Shown: positions 51,609-60,560 of the stretch, piece after piece | Layout of the letters: each line of letters opens with the position of its first letter | Numbering within the stretch: the first letter of the stretch is position 1 | From: Aeoliella sp052161615 | GTDB lineage: Bacteria; Planctomycetota; Planctomycetia; Pirellulales; Lacipirellulaceae | Reading direction: 5' to 3' | DNA: 64,000 nucleotides | Assembly: GCF_052161615.1 (NCBI RefSeq) | Contig: NZ_CP197417.1 | Span: 4,526,001 to 4,590,000 of the forward strand | The notes under the pieces: generated by a model | Told to the model about the DNA's origin: nothing | Database searches by the model: none | Seen by the model: only the letters and a program-made list of their open reading frames with translations | Program-made: the position numbers and the translations under genes

Positions 51609-52016
51609 ATGTCTACTCGCAATTGGCTGATCGTTATCGCCGTCTTCAGTGTGATCATGGTGCCCGTCTCGTATGGCGTCCGTGCTGCTAGAACGGCACT
51701 TATCGCTGAGTATCATCTGCATGCGATGCTTCAAGCCATTGTCGCGACGCAGTCCTACGTCGAGCAGCATCATGGGGCGTGGCCTCCAACTCCGAAAGAC
51801 CTAGCGTCCCACGCTCGACCTGGGGATGACATGGACGGGGTGCTCGATCATTTGACTTATGATTTCAAGGCGGATCCAGCCGCGTTGGCCAATGAATCGT
51901 GGGAAGAGTTTTCCGGGATTGTGCCACGAGAACCTTGCTTCAGGGCGTACGACAATCAACTGATGTACTTGATTGATACGCTGCGTCGTTATCACGGTGG
52001 CGCCACTACGCCGTAA
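51609..52016 (+). CDS. Small membrane-anchored protein of unknown function
   Basis: A 135-residue protein with one N-terminal hydrophobic helix (NWLIVIAVFSVIMVPVSYG, about residues 5-23) followed by a soluble domain. The layout (short head, long hydrophobic helix, then AIVATQSYVEQHHGAWPPTP) recalls type II secretion pseudopilins, but no prepilin peptidase site is visible, so this is only a resemblance. A 67-base dispersed repeat starts one base after its stop. Confidence 0.6.
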   Translation: MSTRNWLIVIAVFSVIMVPVSYGVRAARTALIAEYHLHAMLQAIVATQSYVEQHHGAWPPTPKDLASHARPGDDMDGVLDHLTYDFKADPAALANESWEEFSGIVPREPCFRAYDNQLMYLIDTLRRYHGGATTP

Positions 52017-52017
52017 T

Positions 52018-52084
52018 GTGGCGTATGCTTCCAGCTTGCGGTTTTTTGATGGGCGTAGGGTGGCAAGCAGGATGCTTACCCCAC
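52018..52084. repeat. 67-base imperfect palindrome, GTAAGCATCC family, copy 2
   Basis: Reverse-complement copy of the element at 17989-18055: same arms and length, different centre. Confidence 0.85.
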
Positions 52085-52097
52085 ATGCTGGGCGGGG

Positions 52098-53204
52098 CTA
52101 TGGAGATGCTTCCACAAGGTTGAACGTCCGCAGTCGTACTTCACCCGGTTGTTCGGCGGGGAGGACCAAGACGGCGCGGATGTCGGGGTGGGCTTCGCAG
52201 TACTTGGCGGTGGCCTCTTCGCCCATCACGTAGAAGGCCGTAGACAGGGCGTCGGCGAGTGCACCGCTGGGGGCGAGCACTGTGGCGGAGTGCATCGCAT
52301 CGGCGGGCCAGCCAGTGCGGGGGTCGATTAAGTGGCCGTACCGCCGACCGCCGAGCATGAACGACTGCGTGGCGGAACCTGATGTCGAGAGCGCTTCGTT
52401 ATGCAACACAAACTCGGCGATCACTTGCTGTGGCCTAAGAGGATGGCGCAATCGAACGATCCAGCCCTCTTCGCCGGTACGTCGGCCACGGGCCACCAGC
52501 GTGCTGCGTCCGCCGTGCAGCAGAAAGTCGGTCACTCCTTCTTCCACCAGCAGTTCCGCTTCGCGATCAATGGCGTAGCCCTTGCCAATGCTGTTGAGGT
52601 TGATGTCGACGCCACGCTTGGCGAAACGAACGGCATTGCGTGTGGGATCGAGCTCGACGTGCTTCCAGCCAACGTGCGCAAGGGTTTGTTCAATCTCCTC
52701 GTCGCTCGGCACGCGACCCTGCCGCCGATCAAATCCCCAAAGTCGCGATAGTGGGCCGCCGGTCATGTCGAACGCGGCGCCCGTGTCGCGGTAGATTTTG
52801 TCGCCGAGCTCGAGCATCTGGAACAGTCGCGATTCGACTTCGAACCAATCGTCCGCAGCCGACCGATTGAGGTCCATCACTTCGCTGGTGTCGCGATAAA
52901 CGGTCAATTGCTCTTCGAGGTCTTCCACCAGATCGAGTGCCCGCATCGCGGCGGCCGTGTGGGTGTTTTCGTTCTCGCGATCGGCATTTAGTCGGATTTC
53001 GAAGTCGCACGCCATCGCTCGGCGACGAAGCGTCAGGACATAACCTGCGGACTTCTCGCCGCCGGTCGTTATCTCGGCGGGGGCCAGGGCGTCGGCGAAC
53101 TCGGCCAAGTGACCAGCAGCTCGCACGAGCGCGTCCCCCGCCACTTGGCCTGCGGAGCGTCCCGTGAGAAAATCGCGGCGGTGCGAGGTGCTGGGTTCTT
53201 CCAT
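52098..53204 (-). CDS. apbE: FAD:protein FMN transferase (ApbE family)
   Basis: A 368-residue ApbE family enzyme that attaches FMN to a Thr/Ser of target proteins such as NqrB/NqrC or RnfD/RnfG. Hallmarks: RRRAMACDFEIRLNA, a DMTGGPLSRLWGF region, VDINLNSIGKGYAIDREAEL, DFLLHGGRSTLVARG, LSTSGSATQSFMLGGRRYGHLIDPRTGWPAD (the nucleotide and Mg site) and DALSTAFYVMG. The N terminus is not lipoprotein-like; residues 8-20 (HRRDFLTGRSAGQ) are weakly Tat-like without a hydrophobic core. No Nqr/Rnf gene is adjacent. Confidence 0.9.
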   Translation of the reverse strand: MEEPSTSHRRDFLTGRSAGQVAGDALVRAAGHLAEFADALAPAEITTGGEKSAGYVLTLRRRAMACDFEIRLNADRENENTHTAAAMRALDLVEDLEEQLTVYRDTSEVMDLNRSAADDWFEVESRLFQMLELGDKIYRDTGAAFDMTGGPLSRLWGFDRRQGRVPSDEEIEQTLAHVGWKHVELDPTRNAVRFAKRGVDINLNSIGKGYAIDREAELLVEEGVTDFLLHGGRSTLVARGRRTGEEGWIVRLRHPLRPQQVIAEFVLHNEALSTSGSATQSFMLGGRRYGHLIDPRTGWPADAMHSATVLAPSGALADALSTAFYVMGEEATAKYCEAHPDIRAVLVLPAEQPGEVRLRTFNLVEASP

Positions 53205-53259
53205 GCTTCGATTATAAGCTCGCGCTCGCTACAAGTCCTCACGCCTCTCGAAAGTCGAC

Positions 53260-54600
53260 ATGTCCGAACCGATCATCAGCGTTTCCGGCCTGCGTGGAAT
53301 TATCGGCGAGTCGCTTTCGCCCGAACTCGTGGCACGGTACCTGGGGGCGTTTGCGTCGGGTCTCCCACGCGGACCCATTGTGCTGTCGTACGATGGCCGC
53401 GCCACCGGACCGATGCTGTGCGAGGCGGCGCGGGCGGCGCTGGTTGCGACGGGGCATACCGTACTCCATGCCGGCCCGCAGGCCACGCCGACGACGGGCA
53501 TTTTGGTGAAGCACTACGGCGCGGTCGGCGGCGTGCAGATCTCGGCGAGCCACAATCCGGCCGAGTACAACGGCATCAAACTATTTGGCGAGGATGGCCG
53601 CGTGATCCCCGCCGCGAGAGGGCAGGCCGTCAAAGAGCGCTATCTGGCAAACGACATCCAATGGGCCAAGCACAACGAAATCGGTTGCGTCGAGGCGATC
53701 GCCGACGCAGCGGAGCTGCACTGGAAGTTGATCGAGCCACTGGTGGATGTTGCTACCATTCGCAAGCAGCAGTACAAGGTGCTGCTCGACTCGAACCACG
53801 GTGCTGGCGGGGTGGTGGGGCGTTACGTGCTCGACAAGCTTGGCTGCGAAGTCGTTCATCTGGGCGCGGAACCAAGTGGTAAGTTTGTCCACACTCCCGA
53901 ACCCACGGCTGAGAATCTAGTCGACGTTTCCAAGCGAGTCACGAAAGAAGGCGTCGCGGTTGGCTTCTGCCAGGATCCCGACGCCGACCGCTTGGCGGTG
54001 ATCGACGAGCGAGGTCGTTATGTTGGCGAAGAATACACGCTGGCGATTGCGGTCGATCATGTCCTCGCGCAAACTCCTGGGCCGGTAGTCACCAACTGCT
54101 CGACGAGCCGCATGACCGAGGATCTTGCCGAGAAGCACGGCGTGCCGTTCTATCGCTCGGCAGTGGGTGAAGCGAACGTCGTTGACGCAATGAACGCGCA
54201 TGCCGCGGTGATTGGTGGCGAAGGCAACGGCGGGGTGATTCACCCGCTGGTGGTCGGCGTGCGGGACAGCATGGTGAGTATGGCCCTGGTGCTTGACGCG
54301 ATGGCGAAACAAGAGAAGCCACTGAGCACGATCGTCGACGCCCTGCCCCGCTACTCGATACATAAGTCGAAAGTCGTTGTGCCGAACGAAGCCGTATCGG
54401 CGGCGCTCGAGAAACTAGAGGCTCACTTCTCGGCGGCAACCGCGGATCGACTCGATGGATTGCGGCTCGATTGGTCCGACTGCTGGATGCTAATTCGCGC
54501 GAGTAACACGGAGCCGATTGTTCGGATTATTGCCGAGGCACCGACGGAAGTGGCGGCTCGGGAGTTGTGTGAAGAGGCGGCGCGGGTAATGAGTGCGTAA
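53260..54600 (+). CDS. glmM: Phosphoglucosamine mutase / phosphomannomutase family
   Basis: A 446-residue alpha-D-phosphohexomutase, probably making glucosamine-1-phosphate for UDP-GlcNAc. The phosphoserine is S97 in ISASHNPAEYNGIKLF; the metal loop is DPDADRLAVID; the sugar-binding loop reads GGEGNGGVI; the phosphate-binding loop is RASNTEPIVRII. It opens with SVSGLRGIIGESLSPEL, as in GlmM. The GEGNGG loop differs from the bacterial GEQSGH form and is closer to archaeal enzymes, so phosphomannomutase or dual activity is possible. Divergent from apbE (55 bases between starts). Confidence 0.8.
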   Translation: MSEPIISVSGLRGIIGESLSPELVARYLGAFASGLPRGPIVLSYDGRATGPMLCEAARAALVATGHTVLHAGPQATPTTGILVKHYGAVGGVQISASHNPAEYNGIKLFGEDGRVIPAARGQAVKERYLANDIQWAKHNEIGCVEAIADAAELHWKLIEPLVDVATIRKQQYKVLLDSNHGAGGVVGRYVLDKLGCEVVHLGAEPSGKFVHTPEPTAENLVDVSKRVTKEGVAVGFCQDPDADRLAVIDERGRYVGEEYTLAIAVDHVLAQTPGPVVTNCSTSRMTEDLAEKHGVPFYRSAVGEANVVDAMNAHAAVIGGEGNGGVIHPLVVGVRDSMVSMALVLDAMAKQEKPLSTIVDALPRYSIHKSKVVVPNEAVSAALEKLEAHFSAATADRLDGLRLDWSDCWMLIRASNTEPIVRIIAEAPTEVAARELCEEAARVMSA

Positions 54601-54611
54601 AAGGGTTTCCA

Positions 54612-54677
54612 GTTGCTGGGCTCGCAAGAGTACAGGCGGCGATGGAGGGCGGCCCGAATTCTTGCGAATCCTGCTAC
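54612..54677. repeat. Inverted repeat, ACTCGCAAGAGTTC family, copy C
   Basis: 66 bases with arms related to copies A and B (GGCTCGCAAGAGTAC ... AATTCTTGCGAATCC), between convergent glmM and exoD-like genes. Confidence 0.8.
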
Positions 54678-54688
54678 AAGTGAGAAGC

Positions 54689-55321
54689 TTACCCGAAGAA
54701 CCCCGCAACCTTCGACGCCAGCGTTGGCAAGTTGTAGAGCAAGTACCCCACGCCCACGGCCGTGACGATCATGCCAACCAGCCCCACCAGCCCATCGCGT
54801 GAGGTGACGGCGAGGCCCAGGAACAAGATCGCTGCAGCGGGCACGGCCGCCAGCCCCGGAAGCAGTTCGGCGGGTGGCAATGTGAATGCGAGTACGACGC
54901 ATAGCCCGGCGATGACGTACTCCATGGGTCCTTCCACCAGCACCTGAAGCCGCCTGCCGATGAAACCATCCACCCACTTCGCCCATGGTCGGCTTTTGTC
55001 GACCGCCTTGAGCACCTTCTCGCGCTCAACGCTTCGCTCGCCGATGAAATCGGGGACCCACGGGTGGGTGCGGCCGACCAGATACTGCCCAGCAATAAGC
55101 ACGACGATCACCCCCATGATGGTGGGGACGGTCGGAATCATGCCAACGGGTGGTGTGAGCGCGACCAGCGCTGGCAGTACCAGGAGTGGACCGAACGTGC
55201 GGCCCTCGAAGGCGTCGAGGGCTTCGCGGACGGTGACGGTATCGTCCTCGGCTTCGGCCTTTTCTTCCAGCTGGTCGACAACTTCTTCCAGACCTTCAGG
55301 CGATCCATCGGCGGCGGGCAT
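54689..55321 (-). CDS. ExoD family membrane protein
   Basis: A 210-residue protein of the ExoD family, first noted in rhizobial exopolysaccharide mutants and of unknown mechanism. The ATG at 55321 (MPAADGSPEGLEEVV) is chosen. After an acidic helix come VTVREALDAFEGRTFGPLLV and LPALVALTPPVGMIPTVPTI, the family signature, then SVEREKVLKAVDKSRPWAKWVDGF. Hydrophobic segments lie near 48-66, 72-90, 133-150, 152-172 and 175-195. Stands between glmM and pgk. Confidence 0.82.
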   Translation of the reverse strand: MPAADGSPEGLEEVVDQLEEKAEAEDDTVTVREALDAFEGRTFGPLLVLPALVALTPPVGMIPTVPTIMGVIVVLIAGQYLVGRTHPWVPDFIGERSVEREKVLKAVDKSRPWAKWVDGFIGRRLQVLVEGPMEYVIAGLCVVLAFTLPPAELLPGLAAVPAAAILFLGLAVTSRDGLVGLVGMIVTAVGVGYLLYNLPTLASKVAGFFG

Positions 55322-55387
55322 CGCGGTACTCCAGGGGTGGGGAAACGAATACTTCCCCTGAAGCAATTGGTGTGCCGCGAAGCGATA

Positions 55388-56773
55388 CTATTTCGTCGCC
55401 GCAAGGCGAAGCGCCACCAAGTACGGAACGGGCTCGCTGCCGAGGGCGTTAAGCACGGTGCCGCCGGCGGTGAAGGTGTGGGTGACCCAGTCTTCTTCAC
55501 CGTACTTTTCGAGGGCCTTGCCACCCTCGCCGCCACCGACGTAGACCTCGACACCTGCTTCTTTCATCCGCTTGAGCTCGGGCATCCAGGCCTTGGTACC
55601 GGCTTCGAAGCGGGGGTCTTCGAACATGCCGAACACGCCGTTGTGGAACGCCACGGCTCCGGCTCCGTGTTTCTTGATGAACTCGGTCACGCCCTCGTGG
55701 AACTTCGCCACGCTCTTAGGGCCAATGTCAAACTGCTGATCGCTAGGCGACAGTTCGTCCTTCGACGAGCCATCTTCCACCACCGAATCGCAAGGCACCG
55801 TGAAGGTGATGCCTTTCTGGCGACCGTCGGCGACGATCTCCTTGGCCTGCGCCACGCGGGCATCGGGGATGTACCACGGCTCGCTCTTGTTCGCCGGGTC
55901 TTCGGCGGCACCCAGGCAAACGGGCTTGCCGTCGAGCTGACCAATCGCCTTGCGAATCGCCATCGCCAGGCTGCCGGACGCGAAGATCTGCTTGATCGAA
56001 CCGCGGGAGATCATCGCTTCCATGTCGTCGAGCTTGTCGATCTTGATGCCGCTGAACACCGCGAGCGTCGTCTTCAAGCACTTCTGCATCGGGCCATCGA
56101 ACTCACCAGCGGCGTAGTCGCCTAGGGCCACGCGGTCCATCGCCGCCGGGACGGCGACGCTCGAAGCATCGAGCGAGCCAGCGCTGAACGCTTCGTTGAC
56201 GTAGACCTTGCCGACCTTCTCGGCGAGCTCGTTGGCGAACTTCGCCAGATTCGGTGCAAGCTTTGCGAGCTCTTCCGGCTTGGCTTTCCACAGCACGCGC
56301 TCGATGTTGTACTTGCGAGTGTTCTCCAGCACGATCACCGCGCCGGGCATCGCGGCGTCGATGGTCTGCTTGACCTCGGGCTTGATGGTCATCGTCTCTT
56401 CGTCGAGCCAGTCGCTGATGAAGGGCACGTCGCAGCCAAGGATCTCGCCGATACGCTTCGCCACTTTGTCGAGGCTTTTCTCGGGCTCGCGGCCAACGTG
56501 GCCAAAGATCACTTGCTTCCAACCGTGCTGCTGACCGAACTTCAAGGTGTCGGCCATGGATCGCAGGCGAATGTCGCCCTTGCCTACGGCGTCGCCTGGC
56601 TTGGCGTCGACGTCGCCACGCACGAGCACCACGGTTCCGCTAGGCAGGTCCGACAGCGAGCTGAGCCGCGGCACGGCGTCCAGGTAGTCGTTGAGCGTCA
56701 GGTCGGGCGCGGCGGCGCGACCGGCGAGCAACTTCTCACACCATGCTTGCATTTCGGCGGGACTGACAGCCAT
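55388..56773 (-). CDS. pgk: Divergent phosphoglycerate kinase
   Basis: A 461-residue PGK-family protein. The two-domain PGK layout is recognisable (SGTVVLVRGDVDAK near the N terminus, VIVLENTRKYN, FNGVFGMFEDPRFEAGT-like HNGVFGMFEDPRFEAGT, YVGGGEGGKALEKYG), but several catalytic signatures differ from classical PGK: RVDxNVP reads RGDVDAKPGD, SHLGRP reads FGHVGREPEK, DAFGxxHR reads NEAFSAGSLDAS and THISTGGGA reads THTFTAGGT. It is about 65 residues longer than usual PGK. Whether it is the glycolytic enzyme or a paralogue cannot be decided here. GAG-type upstream region unremarkable. Confidence 0.72.
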   Translation of the reverse strand: MAVSPAEMQAWCEKLLAGRAAAPDLTLNDYLDAVPRLSSLSDLPSGTVVLVRGDVDAKPGDAVGKGDIRLRSMADTLKFGQQHGWKQVIFGHVGREPEKSLDKVAKRIGEILGCDVPFISDWLDEETMTIKPEVKQTIDAAMPGAVIVLENTRKYNIERVLWKAKPEELAKLAPNLAKFANELAEKVGKVYVNEAFSAGSLDASSVAVPAAMDRVALGDYAAGEFDGPMQKCLKTTLAVFSGIKIDKLDDMEAMISRGSIKQIFASGSLAMAIRKAIGQLDGKPVCLGAAEDPANKSEPWYIPDARVAQAKEIVADGRQKGITFTVPCDSVVEDGSSKDELSPSDQQFDIGPKSVAKFHEGVTEFIKKHGAGAVAFHNGVFGMFEDPRFEAGTKAWMPELKRMKEAGVEVYVGGGEGGKALEKYGEEDWVTHTFTAGGTVLNALGSEPVPYLVALRLAATK

Positions 56774-56927
56774 CGGTAAAACTCCTCAAAAGCCTGGGCG
56801 TGTATTGGTTTAGGCGACCTCGCCCGTGCTAGTAGTAGCTCGGGCGGTGCCTGCAAATAGCTAGGACGGATTGTATCGCGCCTGTCGCGGTTGCGCAAAG
56901 GTGCCGCAGTTTTCCGCCGTGCGCACG

Positions 56928-56961
56928 AAAAAAGCCGCGACCAGAGCTCTGGTCGCGGCTT
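56928..56961 (-). terminator. Intrinsic terminator of the double-parvulin gene
   Basis: Perfect 15-bp palindrome (AAGCCGCGACCAGAG at 56932-56946 and complement at 56947-56961) followed on the minus strand by six T residues. It lies 27 bases past the stop. Confidence 0.92.
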
Positions 56962-56988
56962 CGTGAGTTTCGAGTTCGAAAGATTCGA

Positions 56989-58908
56989 CTACCGCTGCTG
57001 CTGAGCCGAGGCGGGCTGAACGGCCGTGTCGCGGACCGCGGCACCGGCACGTTGTTGCTGTGCGGCCTTGGGAGGAGCAGGAGCCTGCGTGGTGCCTGCC
57101 AGGTAGTTGTCGATGCGGGCGTTGCGATGGATGTCGTCGTAACGCTGGCCCATCGCCAAGCGGAGCTTCTTCTCCAAGATGTCCTGCATCAGGATGTCCT
57201 GCACCGCCGCCATCTCGATGTTCTCGGGATTCGTGCGGCCTTCGTACTTGAGCACGACGTACTTGTCGCCAAGCTGCACGATTCGCGGCGGATCGTTTTC
57301 GTTCATGTCGAACGCCACTTCTTCGAGCTGAGGCTGACCACCATGACGGCGGATCGGGGGCACTTCGCCTTGCAGCGCCTTGCTCGTGGGTTCAATCGAG
57401 TACTCTTCAGCAAGTTGGCCAAAGAACTCCATCGAGGGATTGGTGCGAGCCTTTTCCCAAATGTCTTGAGCCTGACGCATGTTGCCCAGCACCACGGCGC
57501 GGCAACGAATGCGCGGGCCATAGTTGGCTTCGTAACCCTTCTGCAAGTCTTCTTGAGTCACTTGCACCTGACCGTCGGTCAGCTTCTTGAGTGCTGCGGA
57601 GGGCCATACCGAGTCGCGGACGTACATCTTGTAGTTCACACCCTGCTCTTCGGTCGTCAGCTTGATCCACTGCTGGACATCGGGCTGGCCGGCATCGTTC
57701 ACCACGCCGGCGAGCTTCGCGGCGTGGGCGATTTCGGCATTGATGTCGTCTTGGGTAACGGTGAGGTTCGCGGCACGCAGGGCTTGTTCGAGTAGCTTGT
57801 GGCCGATCTCGATGTTCAGTACGTCCTGGCCATGGCGAGCGAAGGCTTCTTTGCCAAGCTCTTCCATCGTCACCTTGTCACCATTCACCAGCGCCGCCAC
57901 ACCGGGCATCTGCTGGCTGAGCTTCTCGTCGTTCAGCACGTTCTGGATGACGGCCGTGTTTTGGAACTCGGCAAACTTCTTCGCCGCTTCGTCACGCAGC
58001 TTGCCATCGCGAATCGTTTCGGTCAGAGAATCCTTCACCGAAGCGAACGGCATGTCGCGGGGCAGATTGTGACCCTCGCACTTGAGAATGGCGAACTGCT
58101 CGCCAATGGGAATGATCTGCGAAATCTGGCCCTGCTTTAGGCTGAAAGCCACACGCTCCAGACCTGGATCGCCAACGTGCATACGGATCGGCTGGATCAA
58201 ACCACCAATGCTCGCGCTGTTGACGTCGATCGACTCGTTCATCGCGAAACGGGCGAAGTCGTCGGGATTCGCCATCAGCATCTGGTGCAGCTTCTCGGCC
58301 TTCGCGCCGTCGGCCACCACGATGATTCGCGTGCGAACGCTGGGGCCAAACTGGCTTTCGTACTCTTTCTTGAGCTCTTCGTCGGTGACAGTCAGTTCCG
58401 TAGCCACCAGCTTACGCAGGGCGATGGTGGGCCACAGGATGTCGCGCTTGTATTCGGCTTCGGTCACGCCACGCTCGTTGGCAAGAAGTTCCAGCCAGCT
58501 CTCGCGGGTCAGCTTGAATCGCTTGGCCATCCGCTCGAGTTCTTCTTCCACTTCCTGCTGCGTGACGGTCACGCCACGCTTCTGGCAATGGTGCATGATT
58601 AGCTTCTTATTGCAGATGCTTTCCAGCACACTCTCACCAAAACGCTCGGCACACGCCTGTTCGAGTTGGCGACGATTGATGTCCTCGCCATTGACGATGG
58701 CCATCACGTCGTGCTCGGGCTCCTTGTAAGCCTGCTTCGCACTGGCTTGGCGAACATCAGGATCGGTCACCGGCGGATTGGCGTCGGCCTCGGCAGTGCT
58801 ACCGAACTGGCGGCTGGCAAAAGCAACGCCCAGCACCACAAAGGCACTGGCTACCATCCACACCCAGCGGCGGGAATTCTTCGGCGAGGGGGTCTTCTGG
58901 CGGGTCAT
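56989..58908 (-). CDS. Membrane-anchored PpiC/SurA-like protein with two tandem repeats
   Basis: A 639-residue protein. The ATG at 58908 has GGAG upstream; a hydrophobic anchor follows at about 15-33 (WVWMVASAFVVLGVAF). Two SurA-like halves are visible: the first from about 65 (AIVNGEDINRRQLEQACAER, then KKEYESQFGPSVRTRIIVVA and DVNSASIGGLIQPIRMHVGD), the second from about 330 (ALVNGDKVTMEELGKEAFAR, then QKGYEANYGPRIRCRAVVLG and ALQGEVPPIRRHGGQ). Each half pairs a SurA N-type chaperone region with a divergent rotamase domain. The C terminus is Ala/Gln-rich. Folding or export of envelope proteins is the expected role; isomerase activity is not assured. Confidence 0.82.
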   Translation of the reverse strand: MTRQKTPSPKNSRRWVWMVASAFVVLGVAFASRQFGSTAEADANPPVTDPDVRQASAKQAYKEPEHDVMAIVNGEDINRRQLEQACAERFGESVLESICNKKLIMHHCQKRGVTVTQQEVEEELERMAKRFKLTRESWLELLANERGVTEAEYKRDILWPTIALRKLVATELTVTDEELKKEYESQFGPSVRTRIIVVADGAKAEKLHQMLMANPDDFARFAMNESIDVNSASIGGLIQPIRMHVGDPGLERVAFSLKQGQISQIIPIGEQFAILKCEGHNLPRDMPFASVKDSLTETIRDGKLRDEAAKKFAEFQNTAVIQNVLNDEKLSQQMPGVAALVNGDKVTMEELGKEAFARHGQDVLNIEIGHKLLEQALRAANLTVTQDDINAEIAHAAKLAGVVNDAGQPDVQQWIKLTTEEQGVNYKMYVRDSVWPSAALKKLTDGQVQVTQEDLQKGYEANYGPRIRCRAVVLGNMRQAQDIWEKARTNPSMEFFGQLAEEYSIEPTSKALQGEVPPIRRHGGQPQLEEVAFDMNENDPPRIVQLGDKYVVLKYEGRTNPENIEMAAVQDILMQDILEKKLRLAMGQRYDDIHRNARIDNYLAGTTQAPAPPKAAQQQRAGAAVRDTAVQPASAQQQR

Positions 58909-59066
58909 GCTGGTTTCTCCGTAAACCAAGAGTGACGGCGGGCGTGGCAACGCGAGTTTCAGGCCATCGTGGCCCTACATTTCGCGCGCACGTTTTTAAT
59001 TGGGGGCGCGAAAAGTACCAAAGCCCCCATACCCCAGCAAGACGAGTTCGAAGCAAGTGCTAGCAT

Positions 59067-59789
59067 TCACTCGTCTTCGGTGACGTAAGCAGCCTCGAGG
59101 ATCCTGATTTGCGAGGGGCGATCCAGGTCCAATTCCATTTGCTGAATCCTATCCGCCATTAGCGTGAAGGTTCGCTCCAGCGATTCGATTTCTAGTTCTC
59201 GAAGTCGAACGTCCGCGCTGCCAGCCGCCGATTCGCCGGATTCCTCTCGCACCGTGGCGAGATCCGTCAGCTTTTCACGGAGTTGAATCTGGTACTCAGC
59301 GTAACTACTTTTTAGTCTCTCAAGGCCCTTAGCACCTTCGAACCGAGCCTTCATCACCACTTCGTCCATGAAAGCCCGCGAAACGGCTTGTACTATCGCC
59401 CTTAGGTCATTTGCCTGCTCCTCAGGGCCTTCCAACCGAAGAACCAGCAGGTCCGAATCTCCCTCGAACTCTGCGACCATGTTCGCTTCAAGCCACTCGA
59501 GCGGTTTCTCCTTCTCGGAAAGGAAGGTGCCCTGCAAATCGGCATTTTGCAGCGCGGCGGTAAATACCGTGGGGGTCACCATCATGCTCGACATCGACTC
59601 ACGAAAGCTGCGAATTTCGCGTTCCGTTGGAGGCTGCGTCTTGCCGTCAAGATTCCAGGACGAGGGCGCGCTCTCTACACAGAACACCGCCTTTGCGGTG
59701 GCGACCTTCGGCCGTGACGCCACATACACGCCGTACCCGAGGGTACCAAGCACTAGCAGCAACAATAGCCCGACTAATAGAGACTTCAT
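59067..59789 (-). CDS. Wzz-like membrane protein with coiled coil
   Basis: A 240-residue protein with one N-terminal membrane helix (MKSLLVGLLLLLVLGTLGYG) and a long periplasmic-type part. FCVESAPSSWNLDGKTQPPT and ESMSSMMVTPTVFTAALQN recall the head of Wzz/chain-length determinant domains, and residues about 140-225 form a coiled coil (AKGLERLKSSYAEYQIQLRE, LRELEIESLERTFTLMADRI). There is no second membrane helix, so it is a truncated or distant Wzz relative. Start ATG 59789 (GTG directly before it). 37 bases from frr on the same strand. Confidence 0.65.
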   Translation of the reverse strand: MKSLLVGLLLLLVLGTLGYGVYVASRPKVATAKAVFCVESAPSSWNLDGKTQPPTEREIRSFRESMSSMMVTPTVFTAALQNADLQGTFLSEKEKPLEWLEANMVAEFEGDSDLLVLRLEGPEEQANDLRAIVQAVSRAFMDEVVMKARFEGAKGLERLKSSYAEYQIQLREKLTDLATVREESGESAAGSADVRLRELEIESLERTFTLMADRIQQMELDLDRPSQIRILEAAYVTEDE

Positions 59790-59826
59790 CACGTCGCCCC
59801 CCCGGCGTTTGAGTTAAGAGCTTGGC

Positions 59827-60384
59827 TTACTCCATCACTTCCGTTTCCTTCGCCTTCGCCGCGGCGTCGACTTCGGTTTCGTACTTCTTCGTGAGTTCCT
59901 GCACTTCGTCCTTCACGGCGTCGCGGATGTCTTCGCCGATCGTCTTGTCCTTGGCAGCCGTGTCGAGGGCCTTGTTGGCGTCGCGGCGGACGTTGCGGAT
60001 GGCGATCTTCGCGTCTTCGGCCAATTCCTTAGTGCGCGCGACCATCTTCTTGCGGACGTCGCCCGACAGCGGCGGGATGTTCAGGCGGATCACTTTGCCG
60101 TCGTTCTGCGGTGCGAGGCCCAGATCGCTGGCGATGATGCCCTTTTCGATGTCCTTCATCACCGAAGGATCGAACGGTCGAATGACCAACTGTTGCGGTT
60201 CGGGGGCGCTGACGCTCGCGATCTGCTTGAGCGGCGTGGGCGACCCATAAGCGTCGATGCGGAGCGAATCGACCAACCCCGGCGTTGCCCGACCGGTGCG
60301 AATGCCGGTGAGGTCGCTCTTGAGCTTGGTAACGGCCTTCTCCATCCGCTCTTCCGCGTCCATGGTGACTTCTTCAACGTTCAT
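59827..60384 (-). CDS. frr: Ribosome recycling factor
   Basis: A 185-residue RRF that splits post-termination ribosomes with EF-G. Family motifs: MEKAVTKLKSDLTGIRTGRA near the N terminus, YGSPTPLKQIASVSAPEPQQ, VIRLNIPPLSGDVRKKMV and AIRNVRRDANK. The ATG at 60384 has AAGGAG upstream; the longer frame to 60486 reads through repeat DNA and is rejected. Follows pyrH (176 bases) with a mobile-element-like inverted repeat in the gap. Confidence 0.97.
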   Translation of the reverse strand: MNVEEVTMDAEERMEKAVTKLKSDLTGIRTGRATPGLVDSLRIDAYGSPTPLKQIASVSAPEPQQLVIRPFDPSVMKDIEKGIIASDLGLAPQNDGKVIRLNIPPLSGDVRKKMVARTKELAEDAKIAIRNVRRDANKALDTAAKDKTIGEDIRDAVKDEVQELTKKYETEVDAAAKAKETEVME

Positions 60385-60407
60385 GATGGTGCTCCTTGGG
60401 GACGCCA

Positions 60408-60548
60408 GTCGTTTAACGCCCAGCCGTAGGCGCCGGCTTGGCATTACAAACTTGGGAGAGCGATTCGGACCGCGCCTGTGCTTCACTCCCGTAGAAATTA
60501 TCCGCTTCGTCCAACGTAGCCGGCGCCTGCGGCTGGGCGTTAAACGAC
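60408..60548. repeat. 141-base element with 31-bp terminal inverted repeats
   Basis: Left arm 60408-60438 and right arm 60518-60548 are complementary over 31 bases with one mismatch (GTTTAACGCCCAGCC core). The 79-base centre is unrelated. It fills most of the pyrH-frr gap and would form a long hairpin in any shared transcript. Confidence 0.88.
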
Positions 60549-60560
60549 GTTATTGTACAA

